Below are positions 1 through 8,647 of a stretch of 64,000 bases of DNA, piece after piece (position 1 is the stretch's first letter; every line of letters starts with the position of its first letter). The stretch is from Desulfonispora thiosulfatigenes DSM 11270 (GTDB lineage: Bacteria > Bacillota > Peptococcia > Peptococcales > Desulfonisporaceae). Location of the stretch: the NCBI RefSeq assembly GCF_900176035.1, contig NZ_FWWT01000005.1, forward strand, positions 1 through 64,000, written 5' to 3'. The notes beneath the pieces are model-generated. The model saw only the letters and a program-made list of their open reading frames with translations, made no database searches and was not told the origin of the DNA. A program made the position numbers and the translations under genes.

Positions 1-457
1 GTATCATTTCTTAAAATAATTACTCCTTCATTTTTCTAACTTTCTTTCTAATGAATTGAACTTTCCCGACCAACCTTCATGATTACCCGTCAACAAAATA
101 AATAGGAGCTAATTTTTTTTAAACCTCTTAATAAGTTTTAAACTTTTGTCTTCATCATATTTTCTCCGATCTATCAAATCCCCCGTAATTACAATAATGT
201 CGGGTGTTTTCTTTTTTTAAAATTTTAATCATATTTTTATTATTATTGCCAAACTTTTTACTATGTAGGTCTGATAGATGAATAATTTTAAAGCCTTTAA
301 AACCTTTTAAAGATTTATTACTATTGATTTTATAATGGCTAATCATTAAACCATTATTTTCATAATATAAAAAACCTATTATAAAAACCACCAATGCTAA
401 GACTAGAATTAGTTTACCTTTAATGGATCTCACCTCATTTTGAAAATCAAAAAGCAT
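1..457 (-). pseudogene. Decayed metallophosphoesterase (YkuE-like), runs off the left edge
   Basis: The minus strand encodes an N-terminal membrane anchor, then the first calcineurin-type phosphoesterase block (HLSDLHSKKFG), the second block (IVITGDLIDRR) and the GNHEG block, so the family is clear. These blocks lie in different frames. One A is missing in the A7 run at 212-218, one A is missing in the A8 run at 113-120, there is an extra G near 86-88, and a further shift near 31-37. The protein would be a membrane-anchored metal-dependent phosphoesterase. The first ATG (455-457) sits inside the helicase terminator; a GAGGTG ribosome site instead points to an ATT codon at 422-424. The gene continues past base 1. 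Multiple indels in homopolymers could be real decay or sequence error. Confidence 0.75.
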
Positions 458-478
458 CTATCTTGAGGCTAGATGCTT
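452..478 (-). terminator. Intrinsic terminator after the DEAD-box helicase gene
   Basis: On the minus strand a 9-bp stem (AAGCATCTA / TAGATGCTT) is followed by a T run. It covers the first ATG of the downstream phosphoesterase frame, which argues against that ATG being used. Confidence 0.7.
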
Positions 479-486
479 TAATTGTA

Positions 487-1647
487 CTATTTCTTTTTGT
501 TAATCTTTTTATCTACGATATTACCTTTATACATATCTTTTTCTTCTATTTTAATTTTATATGCTCTTTCATAACTTTTTAACAAAAATAACTCTTTTTC
601 AGTAATTATAGATATTGATATACCTGTAGCACCCGCTCTTGCTGTTCTTCCTGCTCTATGCAGATAAACGTGAGGGTCTTCTGGAATATCAAGACTGAAA
701 ATATAATCTATATCCTTGATATCTAATCCTCTAGCAGCTATATCAGATGCAAGTAAAAGATTAGTTTTGCCAGAACTAAAGTTATTTAAGGCTTTTTTTC
801 GTTCTTCTTTCCCTACATCTCCATATATAGACTCCAACTTTAAACCATGATATTCTAAATTAGCTACTGACATTTCAATATTATAGGCATTATTAATAAA
901 AGCAATTGCCCTTTTTGGATTAAGTGCATGTACTAATTTACGTAAAGTTAATAATTTATCTCTTCTTTCACAAACAAAGTACATATGTGTTATGTTTTCA
1001 TTTACTATACTTTTTGGATTAATTTTAATTAATTTAAAATCCTTCATTATCTCTTTTGAGACTGTTAACGTTTTTTCGGGTATTGTTGCAGAAAATAGCA
1101 TTATTTGCCTATCCTTTAACGTAGTCTTTATCACTGCTTTAATATCATTAAGATTATTCTTATCTAGTAATTTGTCGGCTTCATCTATGACAATTGTTTT
1201 AACTGTATGAGGCTTAATTTTTTTCAACTTTATTAGTTCTAAGATCCTTACTGCTGAGCCTACAATAATATGTGGTTTTTCATTTTTCAACACTTCTATT
1301 TGTCTTTTAATATTTACATTACCTATAATTACAGCTGAAGTAATATTTAAATCTGAATTATCTACTAAAAGTCTTATTTGATTATTAACTTGAATCGCTA
1401 GCTCATGAGTAGGAGCTAAAATAATTACTTGATTATCTCTTTTTTCAGCATCAATTTTTTGAAAAATCGGAATTAAATAGGCCAGTGTCTTACCACTACC
1501 CGTTTGAGCCTCTCCAATAATATCTTCATTCAAAAGTGCCTCTGGTATTACTTCTTCTTGTATCTTTGTAGGTTTTTCAATTTCTTGTAATTTTAATCCT
1601 TTAATTATATTCTGGTCAACACCAATTTCTTCAAACGTTTTATCCAT
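487..1647 (-). CDS. DEAD-box ATP-dependent RNA helicase
   Basis: A 386-residue two-domain RecA-type helicase that unwinds short RNA duplexes in the cytoplasm, in ribosome assembly, mRNA decay or cold adaptation. All core motifs are present: a Q-motif region around residues 18-34, Walker A AQTGSGKT (47-54), DEAD (about 155), SAT (about 186), and HRAGRTARAG near 330. It ends in a short lysine-rich tail without an RNA-binding domain such as the DbpA one. It looks like a compact CshB-type enzyme, but the exact paralog cannot be fixed. It stands alone, with its own terminator and about 250 bases to the next gene upstream. Confidence 0.93.
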   Translation of the reverse strand: MDKTFEEIGVDQNIIKGLKLQEIEKPTKIQEEVIPEALLNEDIIGEAQTGSGKTLAYLIPIFQKIDAEKRDNQVIILAPTHELAIQVNNQIRLLVDNSDLNITSAVIIGNVNIKRQIEVLKNEKPHIIVGSAVRILELIKLKKIKPHTVKTIVIDEADKLLDKNNLNDIKAVIKTTLKDRQIMLFSATIPEKTLTVSKEIMKDFKLIKINPKSIVNENITHMYFVCERRDKLLTLRKLVHALNPKRAIAFINNAYNIEMSVANLEYHGLKLESIYGDVGKEERKKALNNFSSGKTNLLLASDIAARGLDIKDIDYIFSLDIPEDPHVYLHRAGRTARAGATGISISIITEKELFLLKSYERAYKIKIEEKDMYKGNIVDKKINKKK

Positions 1648-1824
1648 ATAATAATATTACTCCTCTATGTGTATAATTTAAATCTTCTCTTGGTTGAATT
1701 GTATCCTACTTTAAAAGTCTTTACAAATATAATATAAATAGGATGTATGTTTACTTATTATACCCAAACTTATAAAATTTAAAAACTTTCTGTTATACTT
1801 AACCCATTAGATAAAGCATAAAAA

Positions 1825-1863
1825 AGATGGTCTACTCGACTTTAAATAATCGAATAACCATCT
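1825..1863 (-). terminator. Intrinsic terminator after the PAS chemoreceptor gene
   Basis: Minus-strand hairpin with stem AGATGGT / ACCATCT and additional internal pairing, followed by a T6 run. It lies about 30 bases after the stop of the chemoreceptor gene. Confidence 0.8.
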
Positions 1864-1893
1864 GCAATAAATTTTCCAAAATTCAAATATAAC

Positions 1894-3102
1894 TTAGTTC
1901 AAATGTGCGTGTTCAGCTAATCTATTTACCTCTCCTTGAACCTTTTGAGCTATTTCCGCAAGTTCTCCCCCTACTTTAGCTACTTCTTCCATAGCCATAG
2001 TTTGGTTTTTGCTTATATCTGTATTTTGTTCTGCTTCACTATCTAATTCTTCTACAGTACTTACAATTTTATTTAAACTATCCCTAATTTCATGAATTTC
2101 ACTTATTAATCTCACAATAACATCATCACTTGTTTTTAATTTACTATTTGTTTCTGATGCCTTTTTACTAACTTCTAAAACAAGCTGAGTTATTTCATGT
2201 AAATTTTCATGAATATCCTTTGTGGCTAAAGCACTTCCTTCAGCTAATTTACGTACTTCTTCCGCTACTACTGCAAAACCTCTACCATTTTCTCCTGCTC
2301 TTGCTGCTTCAATTGCAGCATTTAAAGCAAGTAAGTTTGTCTGGTCTGCAATTCCTTTTATTGTATTAACAATATTTACAATACCATCTGCTCTTTTTGA
2401 TAAAACACTTAAACCTGAAATGGTATTATCCATGGAATCATTTAAGATTTGGATAGATTCTTTGATTATTGCCGTATCATCAACAATTGTTTCTAATTGA
2501 TCGTCAGTTTCTTTCATACTTTCTTTGAAGTTACCAAGTTTTTTGGTTTGAGACTCTGAGGTACTAGCCACCTGCGTACTCATAGCCAAAGTTTCTTCAC
2601 TTGAAGCTGCTAATTCTTCACTAATAGAGCCCAGTTGTTGTGATTCTTGACCTAATATATCCATCATGTTCTTTTCGACAGTTACATCTTTTATAACTTC
2701 AATTGCACCAATAGTTTTGCCATTTGAATCAAAATAAGGTATATAAGAAATTAAGGTAGGTATTTCCTGATTTTTTTTATCTTTAATATCTACATAAACA
2801 TCTCTCACAGGATCTTTTCCATTTTTTAAATGTTTTTGCACAACACAATTTTCACCACAAATAGAAGCCTTAAAGACATCATAGCATTTCATTTTGAATG
2901 CTTCTTCTTTAGTATAGCCTGTCATTTTTTCCATAAGTGGAGAAAATTCTATGATGTTAAAATCCATATCACGAATATAATAAGGATAAGGCATAGCAAT
3001 TCGTAATCCATCACATCTTAATTGATCATCAGTTTTCACACGTTTTTCTTTTTCTACTTCAGTCTTTTCTATTTCTTGCTGCTTTCGATTAAAAAACTTC
3101 AT
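1894..3102 (-). CDS. Soluble PAS-containing methyl-accepting chemotaxis protein
   Basis: A cytoplasmic chemoreceptor of 402 residues with no membrane segment. A PAS domain at about residues 30-145 includes a three-cysteine stretch ([14 protein letters not shown]), which could bind a cofactor or sense redox; that is inference. The C-terminal half is the receptor signalling domain with the conserved hairpin tip ([18 protein letters not shown]) that contacts CheA and CheW. The ATG at 3102 is chosen because GGAGG lies 8 bases upstream; an in-frame GTG at 3117 has no ribosome site. No che genes are nearby, so this is an orphan receptor. Confidence 0.9.
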   Translation of the reverse strand: MKFFNRKQQEIEKTEVEKEKRVKTDDQLRCDGLRIAMPYPYYIRDMDFNIIEFSPLMEKMTGYTKEEAFKMKCYDVFKASICGENCVVQKHLKNGKDPVRDVYVDIKDKKNQEIPTLISYIPYFDSNGKTIGAIEVIKDVTVEKNMMDILGQESQQLGSISEELAASSEETLAMSTQVASTSESQTKKLGNFKESMKETDDQLETIVDDTAIIKESIQILNDSMDNTISGLSVLSKRADGIVNIVNTIKGIADQTNLLALNAAIEAARAGENGRGFAVVAEEVRKLAEGSALATKDIHENLHEITQLVLEVSKKASETNSKLKTSDDVIVRLISEIHEIRDSLNKIVSTVEELDSEAEQNTDISKNQTMAMEEVAKVGGELAEIAQKVQGEVNRLAEHAHLN

Positions 3103-3278
3103 CTCGTGCACCTCCACAAAACTTTCCTAAACTTTCATCTCTATTTTGTCGCTCATTTTGTTATACAATAAGGTATTATTTTTGCCATTAACCATATATT
3201 TACTTTAACATTTAACTATCTATATTCTAGATGCAAAGTAAATAACCCTTTAATTTGTTTTTATTTTTAGCTATAAAA

Positions 3279-3312
3279 AACCCCTTAAGCTTTAAATTTA
3301 GCGTAAGGGGTT
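3279..3312 (-). terminator. Intrinsic terminator after the LysM protein gene
   Basis: Minus-strand stem AACCCCTTA.GC / GC.TAAGGGGTT with a T6 run directly after the stop region of the LysM gene. Confidence 0.85.
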
Positions 3313-3327
3313 AGTTCTTATTTTAAA

Positions 3328-4308
3328 TTATTTAATTCCTGCTGCTATCTTAGCATTATTTTGATGTTGAACATCAATTTTTCCATCTTTATGTCTAGTA
3401 CTATTTTTAAAATGAAGATCAAAATGACCATCCATTCCATTATTTTTTACCCAATCTAAATTATATCCTGCTCCATATCCTTCACTTCTCCAGGAAGTAT
3501 GAACTCCACCTGGATCTTTATCATTTCCAGCATGAGGCATACCTGAACAGCTTGCTGCCAGCTTTCTTCCATTATAATGAATTATTACAGGTTTAGCTGC
3601 CCATTTAAACTGGCCGCCCCAAATTTCCTTCATAATTTTTGTATCATCCATGCTTAGAGTTTCTAACTCTGCATGATTTGCCCCTGCTGTTCTTTTTACC
3701 ATAAAAGTTCTACCTGAATTAAAGTCTTCAACCTTTAAAACAGCTCCAATAGGTATTACATATTGAGCCTCTGTCCACCAATCTAAATACTCACCAAATT
3801 TTTCTCCTGGAGTTTCTTTTACATCAATATTATAAACTGGTACTTTTAATGTATCACCAATATGTATAACAGAATTTTCGTTTAAATTATTTGCTTTAAG
3901 AAAATCCTTAAAAGGAACTTGAAGTTCCATAGCTAATTTCCAAAGAGTATCGCCTTTTTTAACTTTATATGTATTTTCTGTACTTTCATCTTTATTAGGT
4001 TTAGGGTTTGTGTTTGTGTTTGTGTTTGTATTTGTATTTGTATCCTTCACAACTTGTCCACTATAATTTTGATTTGGAGTAGACCCTGGTATAGTAATAG
4101 TTTGTCCAATATAAAGGATTGTATTTCCTGTGGCTTTATTAGCGTTCATAAGTTCAGTACAACTAATATTAAACCTCTGACTTAATTTCCAAAAAGTATC
4201 CCCAGCTTTAATTTCATAATTTTCATTTTGGGCATTTGCTATACCTATACTTCCCGAGAGAACTGTTAAACCAACAACTGATGATAAAATCATTTTTTTA
4301 ATATTCAC
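3328..4308 (-). CDS. Secreted protein with two LysM domains
   Basis: A Sec signal peptide (about residues 1-27, ending near ANA) precedes two LysM peptidoglycan-binding repeats, each of the form Y.(I/V)K.GDT.WKL (about 30-75 and 115-160). They are separated by an Asn/Thr linker made of repeated NT pairs. The C-terminal ~160 residues form a conserved clostridial domain of unknown reaction, with a HAGNDKDPGG motif and a HFDLHF..S.RH motif rich in His and Asp; a metal-dependent wall hydrolase or peptidase role is possible but not shown. Start taken as the GTG at 4308, 6 bases after GGAGGGG; the upstream TTG/ATG alternatives overlap the ribosome site. Monocistronic. Confidence 0.85.
   Translation of the reverse strand: MNIKKMILSSVVGLTVLSGSIGIANAQNENYEIKAGDTFWKLSQRFNISCTELMNANKATGNTILYIGQTITIPGSTPNQNYSGQVVKDTNTNTNTNTNTNPKPNKDESTENTYKVKKGDTLWKLAMELQVPFKDFLKANNLNENSVIHIGDTLKVPVYNIDVKETPGEKFGEYLDWWTEAQYVIPIGAVLKVEDFNSGRTFMVKRTAGANHAELETLSMDDTKIMKEIWGGQFKWAAKPVIIHYNGRKLAASCSGMPHAGNDKDPGGVHTSWRSEGYGAGYNLDWVKNNGMDGHFDLHFKNSTRHKDGKIDVQHQNNAKIAAGIK
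4020..4056. repeat. Tandem 6-base repeat in the LysM linker
   Basis: About six consecutive copies of a hexamer (TTTGTG drifting to TTTGTA on the plus strand) encode the NTNTNT linker between the two LysM domains. Such an in-frame hexamer array can change copy number without breaking the gene, so linker length could vary between strains. Confidence 0.7.
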
Positions 4309-4419
4309 ACTTTTCCCCTCCAAATTATGTATTTACCAATTTTGCTATACCTATTATACCATTAAACATAGTAAAGTTGTTGCTTAATTTTCCAGATATT
4401 ACTGGCAAAATAATGTAAA

Positions 4420-4446
4420 GGCTGTTGAACATAAAGTTCAACAGCC
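4420..4446 (-). terminator. Intrinsic terminator after the 43-aa small ORF
   Basis: Perfect 11-bp stem (GGCTGTTGAAC / GTTCAACAGCC) with a 5-base loop, 11 bases after the small ORF stop on the minus strand and followed by TTT-A-C-A-TTA. It supports that ORF being a transcribed gene. Confidence 0.7.
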
Positions 4447-4457
4447 CCTTAATTATC

Positions 4458-4589
4458 TTAGAATTCTCTTTTTATTGATTGCTTTTTAGCATTTTTATTA
4501 TGATTTTGTGCTTCTCTAGTTATAGGAGTCTGATAATTACATTTTCTCATTCTTGCTTCTTTGTTATCAGGTTGACTATCTTTAGGCAT
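4458..4589 (-). CDS. Small hydrophilic protein, 43 aa (paralog of the ORF at 24953-25063)
   Basis: A 43-residue, highly charged protein with one cysteine, beginning MPKDSQPDNKEARMRKCNYQ and continuing TPITREAQNHN. The ATG follows AAGGGGTG with good spacing, and a strong hairpin terminator follows the stop. A second gene 20 kb away encodes a clear paralog with the same SQPD.KEAR..K.N.Q.P..REAQ pattern, which shows this is a real conserved family. Function unknown. Lysine-rich composition and lack of hydrophobic core suggest a disordered or nucleic-acid-binding protein, possibly spore-related; this is inference. It lies 101 bases after a radical SAM gene, but a hairpin separates the two. Confidence 0.75.
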   Translation of the reverse strand: MPKDSQPDNKEARMRKCNYQTPITREAQNHNKNAKKQSIKREF

Positions 4590-4682
4590 AATTAACACCC
4601 CTTTTCCGCAATTATTAAACAAATATAACAATTAAAAATCTTACAAAATTAGTATTTGCGAAAAGTCTAAGTTTTATGTAAT

Positions 4683-4706
4683 AAAGCTTACTATTTAGTA
4701 AGCTTT
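4683..4706 (-). terminator. Hairpin overlapping the stop of the radical SAM gene
   Basis: Perfect 10-bp inverted repeat (AAAGCTTACT / AGTAAGCTTT, 4-base loop) spanning the stop codon, followed on the minus strand by TATTA. Probably a weak intrinsic terminator that separates the gene from the 43-aa ORF. Confidence 0.55.
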
Positions 4707-5575
4707 TCAAATCTCTTTCTATATCCACATTTTTTACATAAAGGTTCTACTACTTCCCTTTGAGAAAAACCATTAACCATATTTAGGGACCTTTTATTAT
4801 TAATGATTTCTGTGAATTTTTTTTCATAAATATTACCCAAATTAATCACACCATCTGAGTCTAAGCAACATGGGACAACAGTTCCATCTACTAAAATAGC
4901 AATTTGACTTCGTAGTCCATAGCAAAAACCTTTTTCGCTTATATCGTTGATACCTAAGTTTGGCCACGTAAATTTGGTTTCTTGACTTAAATAAATAGAG
5001 TTTACTAATTTTATTCCTTTACCCGGAGTTACCTTTTCTTCAATTTTAAAAGGCAAATTTAAGGAACTTTGAATATAATTAAGCATAAAGTCATTTTTAG
5101 ACGATTTATTTTCTACGTTATTAGAGTTATTTAAATTCCACAGCCTAAGTTCGATAATTAAATCTGTTTCTTTAACTGCTCTATGCATGAAATCCAAAAT
5201 ATCTTTAATGTACTTTTCTTTTTCATTGAGGTTATTATTTTCACAGCTTTGTAAAGAAAAACTAATTTGTCTTAAAGCAGGGCTATTTAATAAAATATCC
5301 CCTGTTTTTTCTATCAAAGTTCCATTAGTGGTTAAATTTACTTTAAATCCTTCATTATCACTAATCTTAAGTAATTGTTCTAGTTCTGGATGAAGTAATG
5401 GTTCTCCTTTTACGTGAAAATAAAGATAATCAGTATATTTATTAATTTGATTTAATATTTTTTTAAAATTATCTATCGTTATATATTCTTGTTTTCTATT
5501 CGTTGGGGGACAAAAACTACATTTCAAATTACAGATATTTGTAATCTCTAGATAAATTCTTTTAAACTTTTTCAT
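4691..5575 (-). CDS. Radical SAM protein with SPASM-type C-terminus
   Basis: A 294-residue radical SAM enzyme. The first [4Fe-4S] site is CNLKCSFC near residue 15, followed by a GEPLLHPE motif (the GGEP equivalent) and a TTNGT strand. The C-terminal part carries extra cysteines (CYG, PCCLDSDG, CKKCGYR) typical of a SPASM auxiliary-cluster domain, as in peptide-modifying and anaerobic-maturase enzymes. The substrate is not evident. The ATG at 5575 was preferred to one 27 bases upstream because an AAAGGGATG ribosome site precedes it. A small ORF (4458-4589) follows, but the terminator between them makes an enzyme-substrate pair uncertain. Confidence 0.87.
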   Translation of the reverse strand: MKKFKRIYLEITNICNLKCSFCPPTNRKQEYITIDNFKKILNQINKYTDYLYFHVKGEPLLHPELEQLLKISDNEGFKVNLTTNGTLIEKTGDILLNSPALRQISFSLQSCENNNLNEKEKYIKDILDFMHRAVKETDLIIELRLWNLNNSNNVENKSSKNDFMLNYIQSSLNLPFKIEEKVTPGKGIKLVNSIYLSQETKFTWPNLGINDISEKGFCYGLRSQIAILVDGTVVPCCLDSDGVINLGNIYEKKFTEIINNKRSLNMVNGFSQREVVEPLCKKCGYRKRFEKLTK

Positions 5576-5723
5576 CAGAACATCCCTTTTCATATCTCGC
5601 ATATAACGGATATAATTATCTATTTTTTATTTTCTAAAATGAGCTAAATATAATATTGCGGTCTTTATTTTTATCACTTCATTAACTATTATATCATTAT
5701 TTGAAATTATACACATAAAAAGA

Positions 5724-5763
5724 GCACCTCCTCATCTTAGATTTTATCTAAGATGGGGGGTGC
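5724..5763 (-). terminator. Intrinsic terminator after the superoxide reductase gene
   Basis: Long minus-strand hairpin (GCACC..CCATCTTAGAT / ATCTAAGATG.GGTGC) followed by CTTTTTAT, about 15 bases after the superoxide reductase stop. Confidence 0.88.
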
Positions 5764-5779
5764 ACTTCGATATAACCTT

Positions 5780-6157
5780 TTAAATATCTGCTTTCCATAA
5801 TCCGTGTAAATTACAGTATGCATATACTTCAACATCATCTTTATCACAGGTTACTATTTTTGGCTCATCATTTGGTGAAAGCGCTATTCTTTCAACTGTA
5901 TCATCTGTTACAACTACTACCCACTCAATAAAATGAGCTTCTGTCATCGGATGTGGTACTGAACTTACATCTACATGAATCTGATTATCCTTTTTAGTTA
6001 CCACTGGGATATGTTTTTCATAAGCAGCTTCAGTAGTATTAGCTTCTAGCTTAACCATAGGCTGACCACAGCAAACTAATTCTCCTCCACCGTTTTTAAT
6101 TAACTCTACTATGTTACCACATATTTCACAACGGAAAAAAGATACTTTCGATTTCAT
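5780..6157 (-). CDS. dfx: Desulfoferrodoxin (superoxide reductase)
   Basis: Reduces superoxide to hydrogen peroxide without producing oxygen, in the cytoplasm of anaerobes. The 125 residues contain an N-terminal desulforedoxin iron site (CEICG near residue 10 and a CCG about 18 residues later) and a C-terminal neelaredoxin domain. That domain has the expected active-site ligands: HIPVV, HPMTEAHFIEW and the final CNLHG Cys/His pair. It is therefore the two-iron type. It lies 42 bases after the rubrerythrin gene on the same strand, and the two probably form one oxidative-stress operon in which rubrerythrin removes the peroxide made here. Confidence 0.96.
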   Translation of the reverse strand: MKSKVSFFRCEICGNIVELIKNGGGELVCCGQPMVKLEANTTEAAYEKHIPVVTKKDNQIHVDVSSVPHPMTEAHFIEWVVVVTDDTVERIALSPNDEPKIVTCDKDDVEVYAYCNLHGLWKADI

Positions 6158-6199
6158 ATTATTACCACCCTTCTCTTATTATTTTACTAATAATTAAAC

Positions 6200-6736
6200 T
6201 TAATAGTTGTCAGCTTTAATTTGAAAAAATGCTTGTGGATGATCACATACTGGACATACTTCTAAAGCTTTTTTACCAACATGAATATGACCACAATTAT
6301 CACATTTCCACTCTTGTTTTTCTTCTCTTTCAAAAACTTTTCCTTCGTTTAGGTTTTCTAGTAGTTTTAAATATCTTTCTTCATGTTCTTTTTCAATGCG
6401 AGCTACTTGTTCAAAAAGATAAGCAATCTTATCGAATCCTTCTTCTTTAGCTTCTTTTGCAAACTTTGCATACATGTCTGTCCATTCGTAGTTTTCACCA
6501 GCTGCAGCATCCTTTAAATTCTCTTTTGTATCTGGGATACCATCATGTAAAAGTTTAAACCAAATTTTAGCATGTTCTTTTTCATTATTAGCTGTTTCTA
6601 AAAACAAATCAGCTATATGATTAAAACCATCTTTTTTTGCTCTAGAAGCATAATATGTATACTTGTTTCTTGCTTGTGATTCGCCCGCAAAAGCTGCCAT
6701 TAAATTTGCCTCAGTTCTTGTTCCTTTTAGATCCAT
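6200..6736 (-). CDS. rbr: Rubrerythrin
   Basis: A 178-residue peroxide-reducing di-iron protein. The N-terminal four-helix ferritin-like domain carries the paired EXXH-type iron ligands ([18 protein letters not shown]). The C-terminal rubredoxin domain supplies electrons through CDNCG and CPVCDHP. Full length. The ATG at 6736 follows a GGAGG ribosome site. With the superoxide reductase downstream it forms the standard anaerobe defence against oxygen. I saw no convincing PerR-type palindrome in the ~80 bases upstream. Confidence 0.96.
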   Translation of the reverse strand: MDLKGTRTEANLMAAFAGESQARNKYTYYASRAKKDGFNHIADLFLETANNEKEHAKIWFKLLHDGIPDTKENLKDAAAGENYEWTDMYAKFAKEAKEEGFDKIAYLFEQVARIEKEHEERYLKLLENLNEGKVFEREEKQEWKCDNCGHIHVGKKALEVCPVCDHPQAFFQIKADNY

Positions 6737-6820
6737 TTCTTTTCCCTCCTATAAGTAACTATATAGTATATTTCAACATTCTATTTAAATGTCCTGTTTT
6801 TAATTTTAATTATTTAGATT

Positions 6821-7399
6821 TTAAGGTGTATTAACTGCAACTATACCATAAAAAAATTCCGATAAATTTAGAGTTTTATCTATTTCAAATCCTTCAGAAA
6901 CTAATAAATCAATAACTTCATTTTTATCAATTCTATCTTGTATAGGGGGACCTTTTTTATCTTGTCCCATTTCCCATTCTATTATCGCTAATTTACCCTT
7001 ATCTTTTAAAATTCGTTTAATTTCTTTTAAAAAGGTGTTTTTATCTTCAACTTCATGAAGTACATTTACTAGTAATGAAAAACTAGTTGATTTATTTTCT
7101 AGCTTTAGCTCATATTCATCAGTCTTAATACCTACAATATTAAAAGACTCAGCTACAGAAGCTCTTCTTTCCACCTCTGAAAGCATTTCATCTGACGTAT
7201 CCAAAGCATATACCTTATTATTAGGATCAACAATGTTTGCAGCAGATATTGTAAAATAACCAATCCCGCAACCAATATCTGCTACTATATCATCTGTAGA
7301 CAGCCCTAATATTTTTAATGTATCTAAAGGAGGTAAGTTCTGACGCCTCCACTCATTATCGAGCATATCTTTATTTTTAGATTCAAATTTATGTACCAT
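6821..7399 (-). CDS. Class I SAM-dependent methyltransferase
   Basis: A 192-residue methyltransferase with the SAM-binding glycine loop (VADIGCGIGYF, about residues 40-50), the acidic end of strand 2 (YALDTSDEM) and a LVNVLHEVED motif IV region, in the UbiE/Methyltransf_11 class. The substrate cannot be told. The ATG at 7399 is chosen because AAGGAGG lies just upstream; the 10 extra codons of the open frame have no ribosome site. It lies 65 bases downstream of mnmH on the same strand and may be read with it. Confidence 0.87.
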   Translation of the reverse strand: MVHKFESKNKDMLDNEWRRQNLPPLDTLKILGLSTDDIVADIGCGIGYFTISAANIVDPNNKVYALDTSDEMLSEVERRASVAESFNIVGIKTDEYELKLENKSTSFSLLVNVLHEVEDKNTFLKEIKRILKDKGKLAIIEWEMGQDKKGPPIQDRIDKNEVIDLLVSEGFEIDKTLNLSEFFYGIVAVNTP

Positions 7400-7464
7400 A
7401 ATTACCTCCTTGGATAAAAGCATATTCACTAAACTATCAGAAAAAAATTCCAGTTATATCATCT

Positions 7465-8577
7465 TTAGGCCAACATCTTAAAATAATCTATAACCTCTTT
7501 CGCATTACCTTGAAAAACCATTTCCCTGGTACACTTTTTCATTTGATAAGAATACATAGGATCATAGTATTCTTTTAAAAGTATTTCTATCCAATTTCTA
7601 TGTAAGTCGGGTTTATTAGAACCAATTTGTATTTTAAATGCATCTTCAAATACATTTAAAAGTCTTTTATGACCTTCAACGCCTAATCTTTTCTGCAGCT
7701 TATTTATACTTCTAGTGATATAACCAGACCACTCTATAAGCCCTGTTGAATGTCCAAATGTATCTATATAATTAGCTTGTGACATGAGTACATACTCATT
7801 AAAGGTAATTTGAACCCGCTCTTCAAAAGGTACATTCAATACCACTAAATTACCCTTTCTAAAAAACTCAAATAACTCTTTTGGTATAAAACAATAACCA
7901 ATATTTCGTGATTCATCTTCTAATATCATATATTTATGTTTCTCATGTTTATGTGAGATAAGAGCATAAGAAAGATTATTTTCAAAATCAATTTGACTAG
8001 GTTGTGGTGTAACATGATTTCCAAATGATGAACCACGATGGTGGGCAATTCCTTCTAAATCAATTGCATTTTTAAGTTCTTTTAGAAGTATTGTTTTACC
8101 AGAACCTGTATATCCTCCTAGTAAAATCGGTGTACTTATTTGTTTTTCCGGAGAAAGTTCTTCTATTAAATAATTCCTAAACGCTTTATATCCTCCCTGA
8201 AGACGCAGTACATCATTACCAGTAGCTTCTTTTATCCATTTTTGAGTTATTGCAGAACGCTGACCACCTCTAAAACAGTAAATCATAGTATTAGGGTGCT
8301 TAGTGATATAAGATGACCAGGCATCTATCCTGGACTTTCTTAAATCTCCAGAGACTAACTGGTGTCCTAATTTTACAGCTTCTTTATTTCCTTTTTCTTT
8401 ATAACAAATTCCAACTAAATGTCTTTCTTCATCATTCATAAGAGGTAAATTTATTGCATTTAAAAAGGCACCCTTTTCATACTCTATAGGAGCTCTAACA
8501 TCTATTAGTGGGATTTTTTCTAAGACAATTTTTTCAAAGTCATTATATGTATAATTGCTTAAACTAGATCTATTCAT
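7465..8577 (-). CDS. mnmH: tRNA 2-selenouridine synthase MnmH
   Basis: Converts wobble 2-thiouridine in tRNA to 2-selenouridine, via a geranylated intermediate, using selenophosphate. The N-terminal rhodanese domain has the catalytic cysteine in YCFRGGQRS (Cys about 101), and the C-terminal half has a P-loop GGYTGSGKT (about 154-162). 370 residues, normal length. It needs SelD, which is not present intact here, yet the 21-codon ORF overlapping its start resembles the SelD N-terminus. The ATG at 8577 lies within the last codons of that mini-ORF, so translation is probably coupled. Confidence 0.93.
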   Translation of the reverse strand: MNRSSLSNYTYNDFEKIVLEKIPLIDVRAPIEYEKGAFLNAINLPLMNDEERHLVGICYKEKGNKEAVKLGHQLVSGDLRKSRIDAWSSYITKHPNTMIYCFRGGQRSAITQKWIKEATGNDVLRLQGGYKAFRNYLIEELSPEKQISTPILLGGYTGSGKTILLKELKNAIDLEGIAHHRGSSFGNHVTPQPSQIDFENNLSYALISHKHEKHKYMILEDESRNIGYCFIPKELFEFFRKGNLVVLNVPFEERVQITFNEYVLMSQANYIDTFGHSTGLIEWSGYITRSINKLQKRLGVEGHKRLLNVFEDAFKIQIGSNKPDLHRNWIEILLKEYYDPMYSYQMKKCTREMVFQGNAKEVIDYFKMLA

Positions 8578-8635
8578 TTGTTAAGGCTGAGATTTCAGCT
8601 CCATTACTATACTCTGTTAATTTAATGTTTTCCAT
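8570..8635 (-). CDS. 21-aa mini-ORF resembling the SelD N-terminus, overlapping mnmH
   Basis: ATG at 8635 preceded by AAGGAG opens a 21-codon frame whose product begins MENIKLTEYSNGAE. This closely matches the usual start of selenide, water dikinase (pattern (M)..I(K/R)LT.YS.GAGC.CK), but it stops before the catalytic Cys/Sec and Lys. Its stop overlaps the mnmH start by 8 bases. The likely explanation is a selD gene deleted internally, leaving its ribosome site and first codons as a coupled leader for mnmH. A chance 14-residue match is the alternative. Confidence 0.5.
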   Translation of the reverse strand: MENIKLTEYSNGAEISALTNE

Positions 8636-8647
8636 ATAAATTCTCCT

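Noticed and set aside
2222-2500. 92-codon plus-strand ORF
   Set aside because: Antisense of the conserved chemoreceptor signalling domain; the same mirror frame appears opposite another chemoreceptor (53512-53838).
4458-5575. Radical SAM gene and 43-aa ORF as an enzyme-precursor pair
   Set aside because: A hairpin at the radical SAM stop separates them, the small ORF has its own ribosome site and terminator, and its paralog at 24953 has no radical SAM neighbour.
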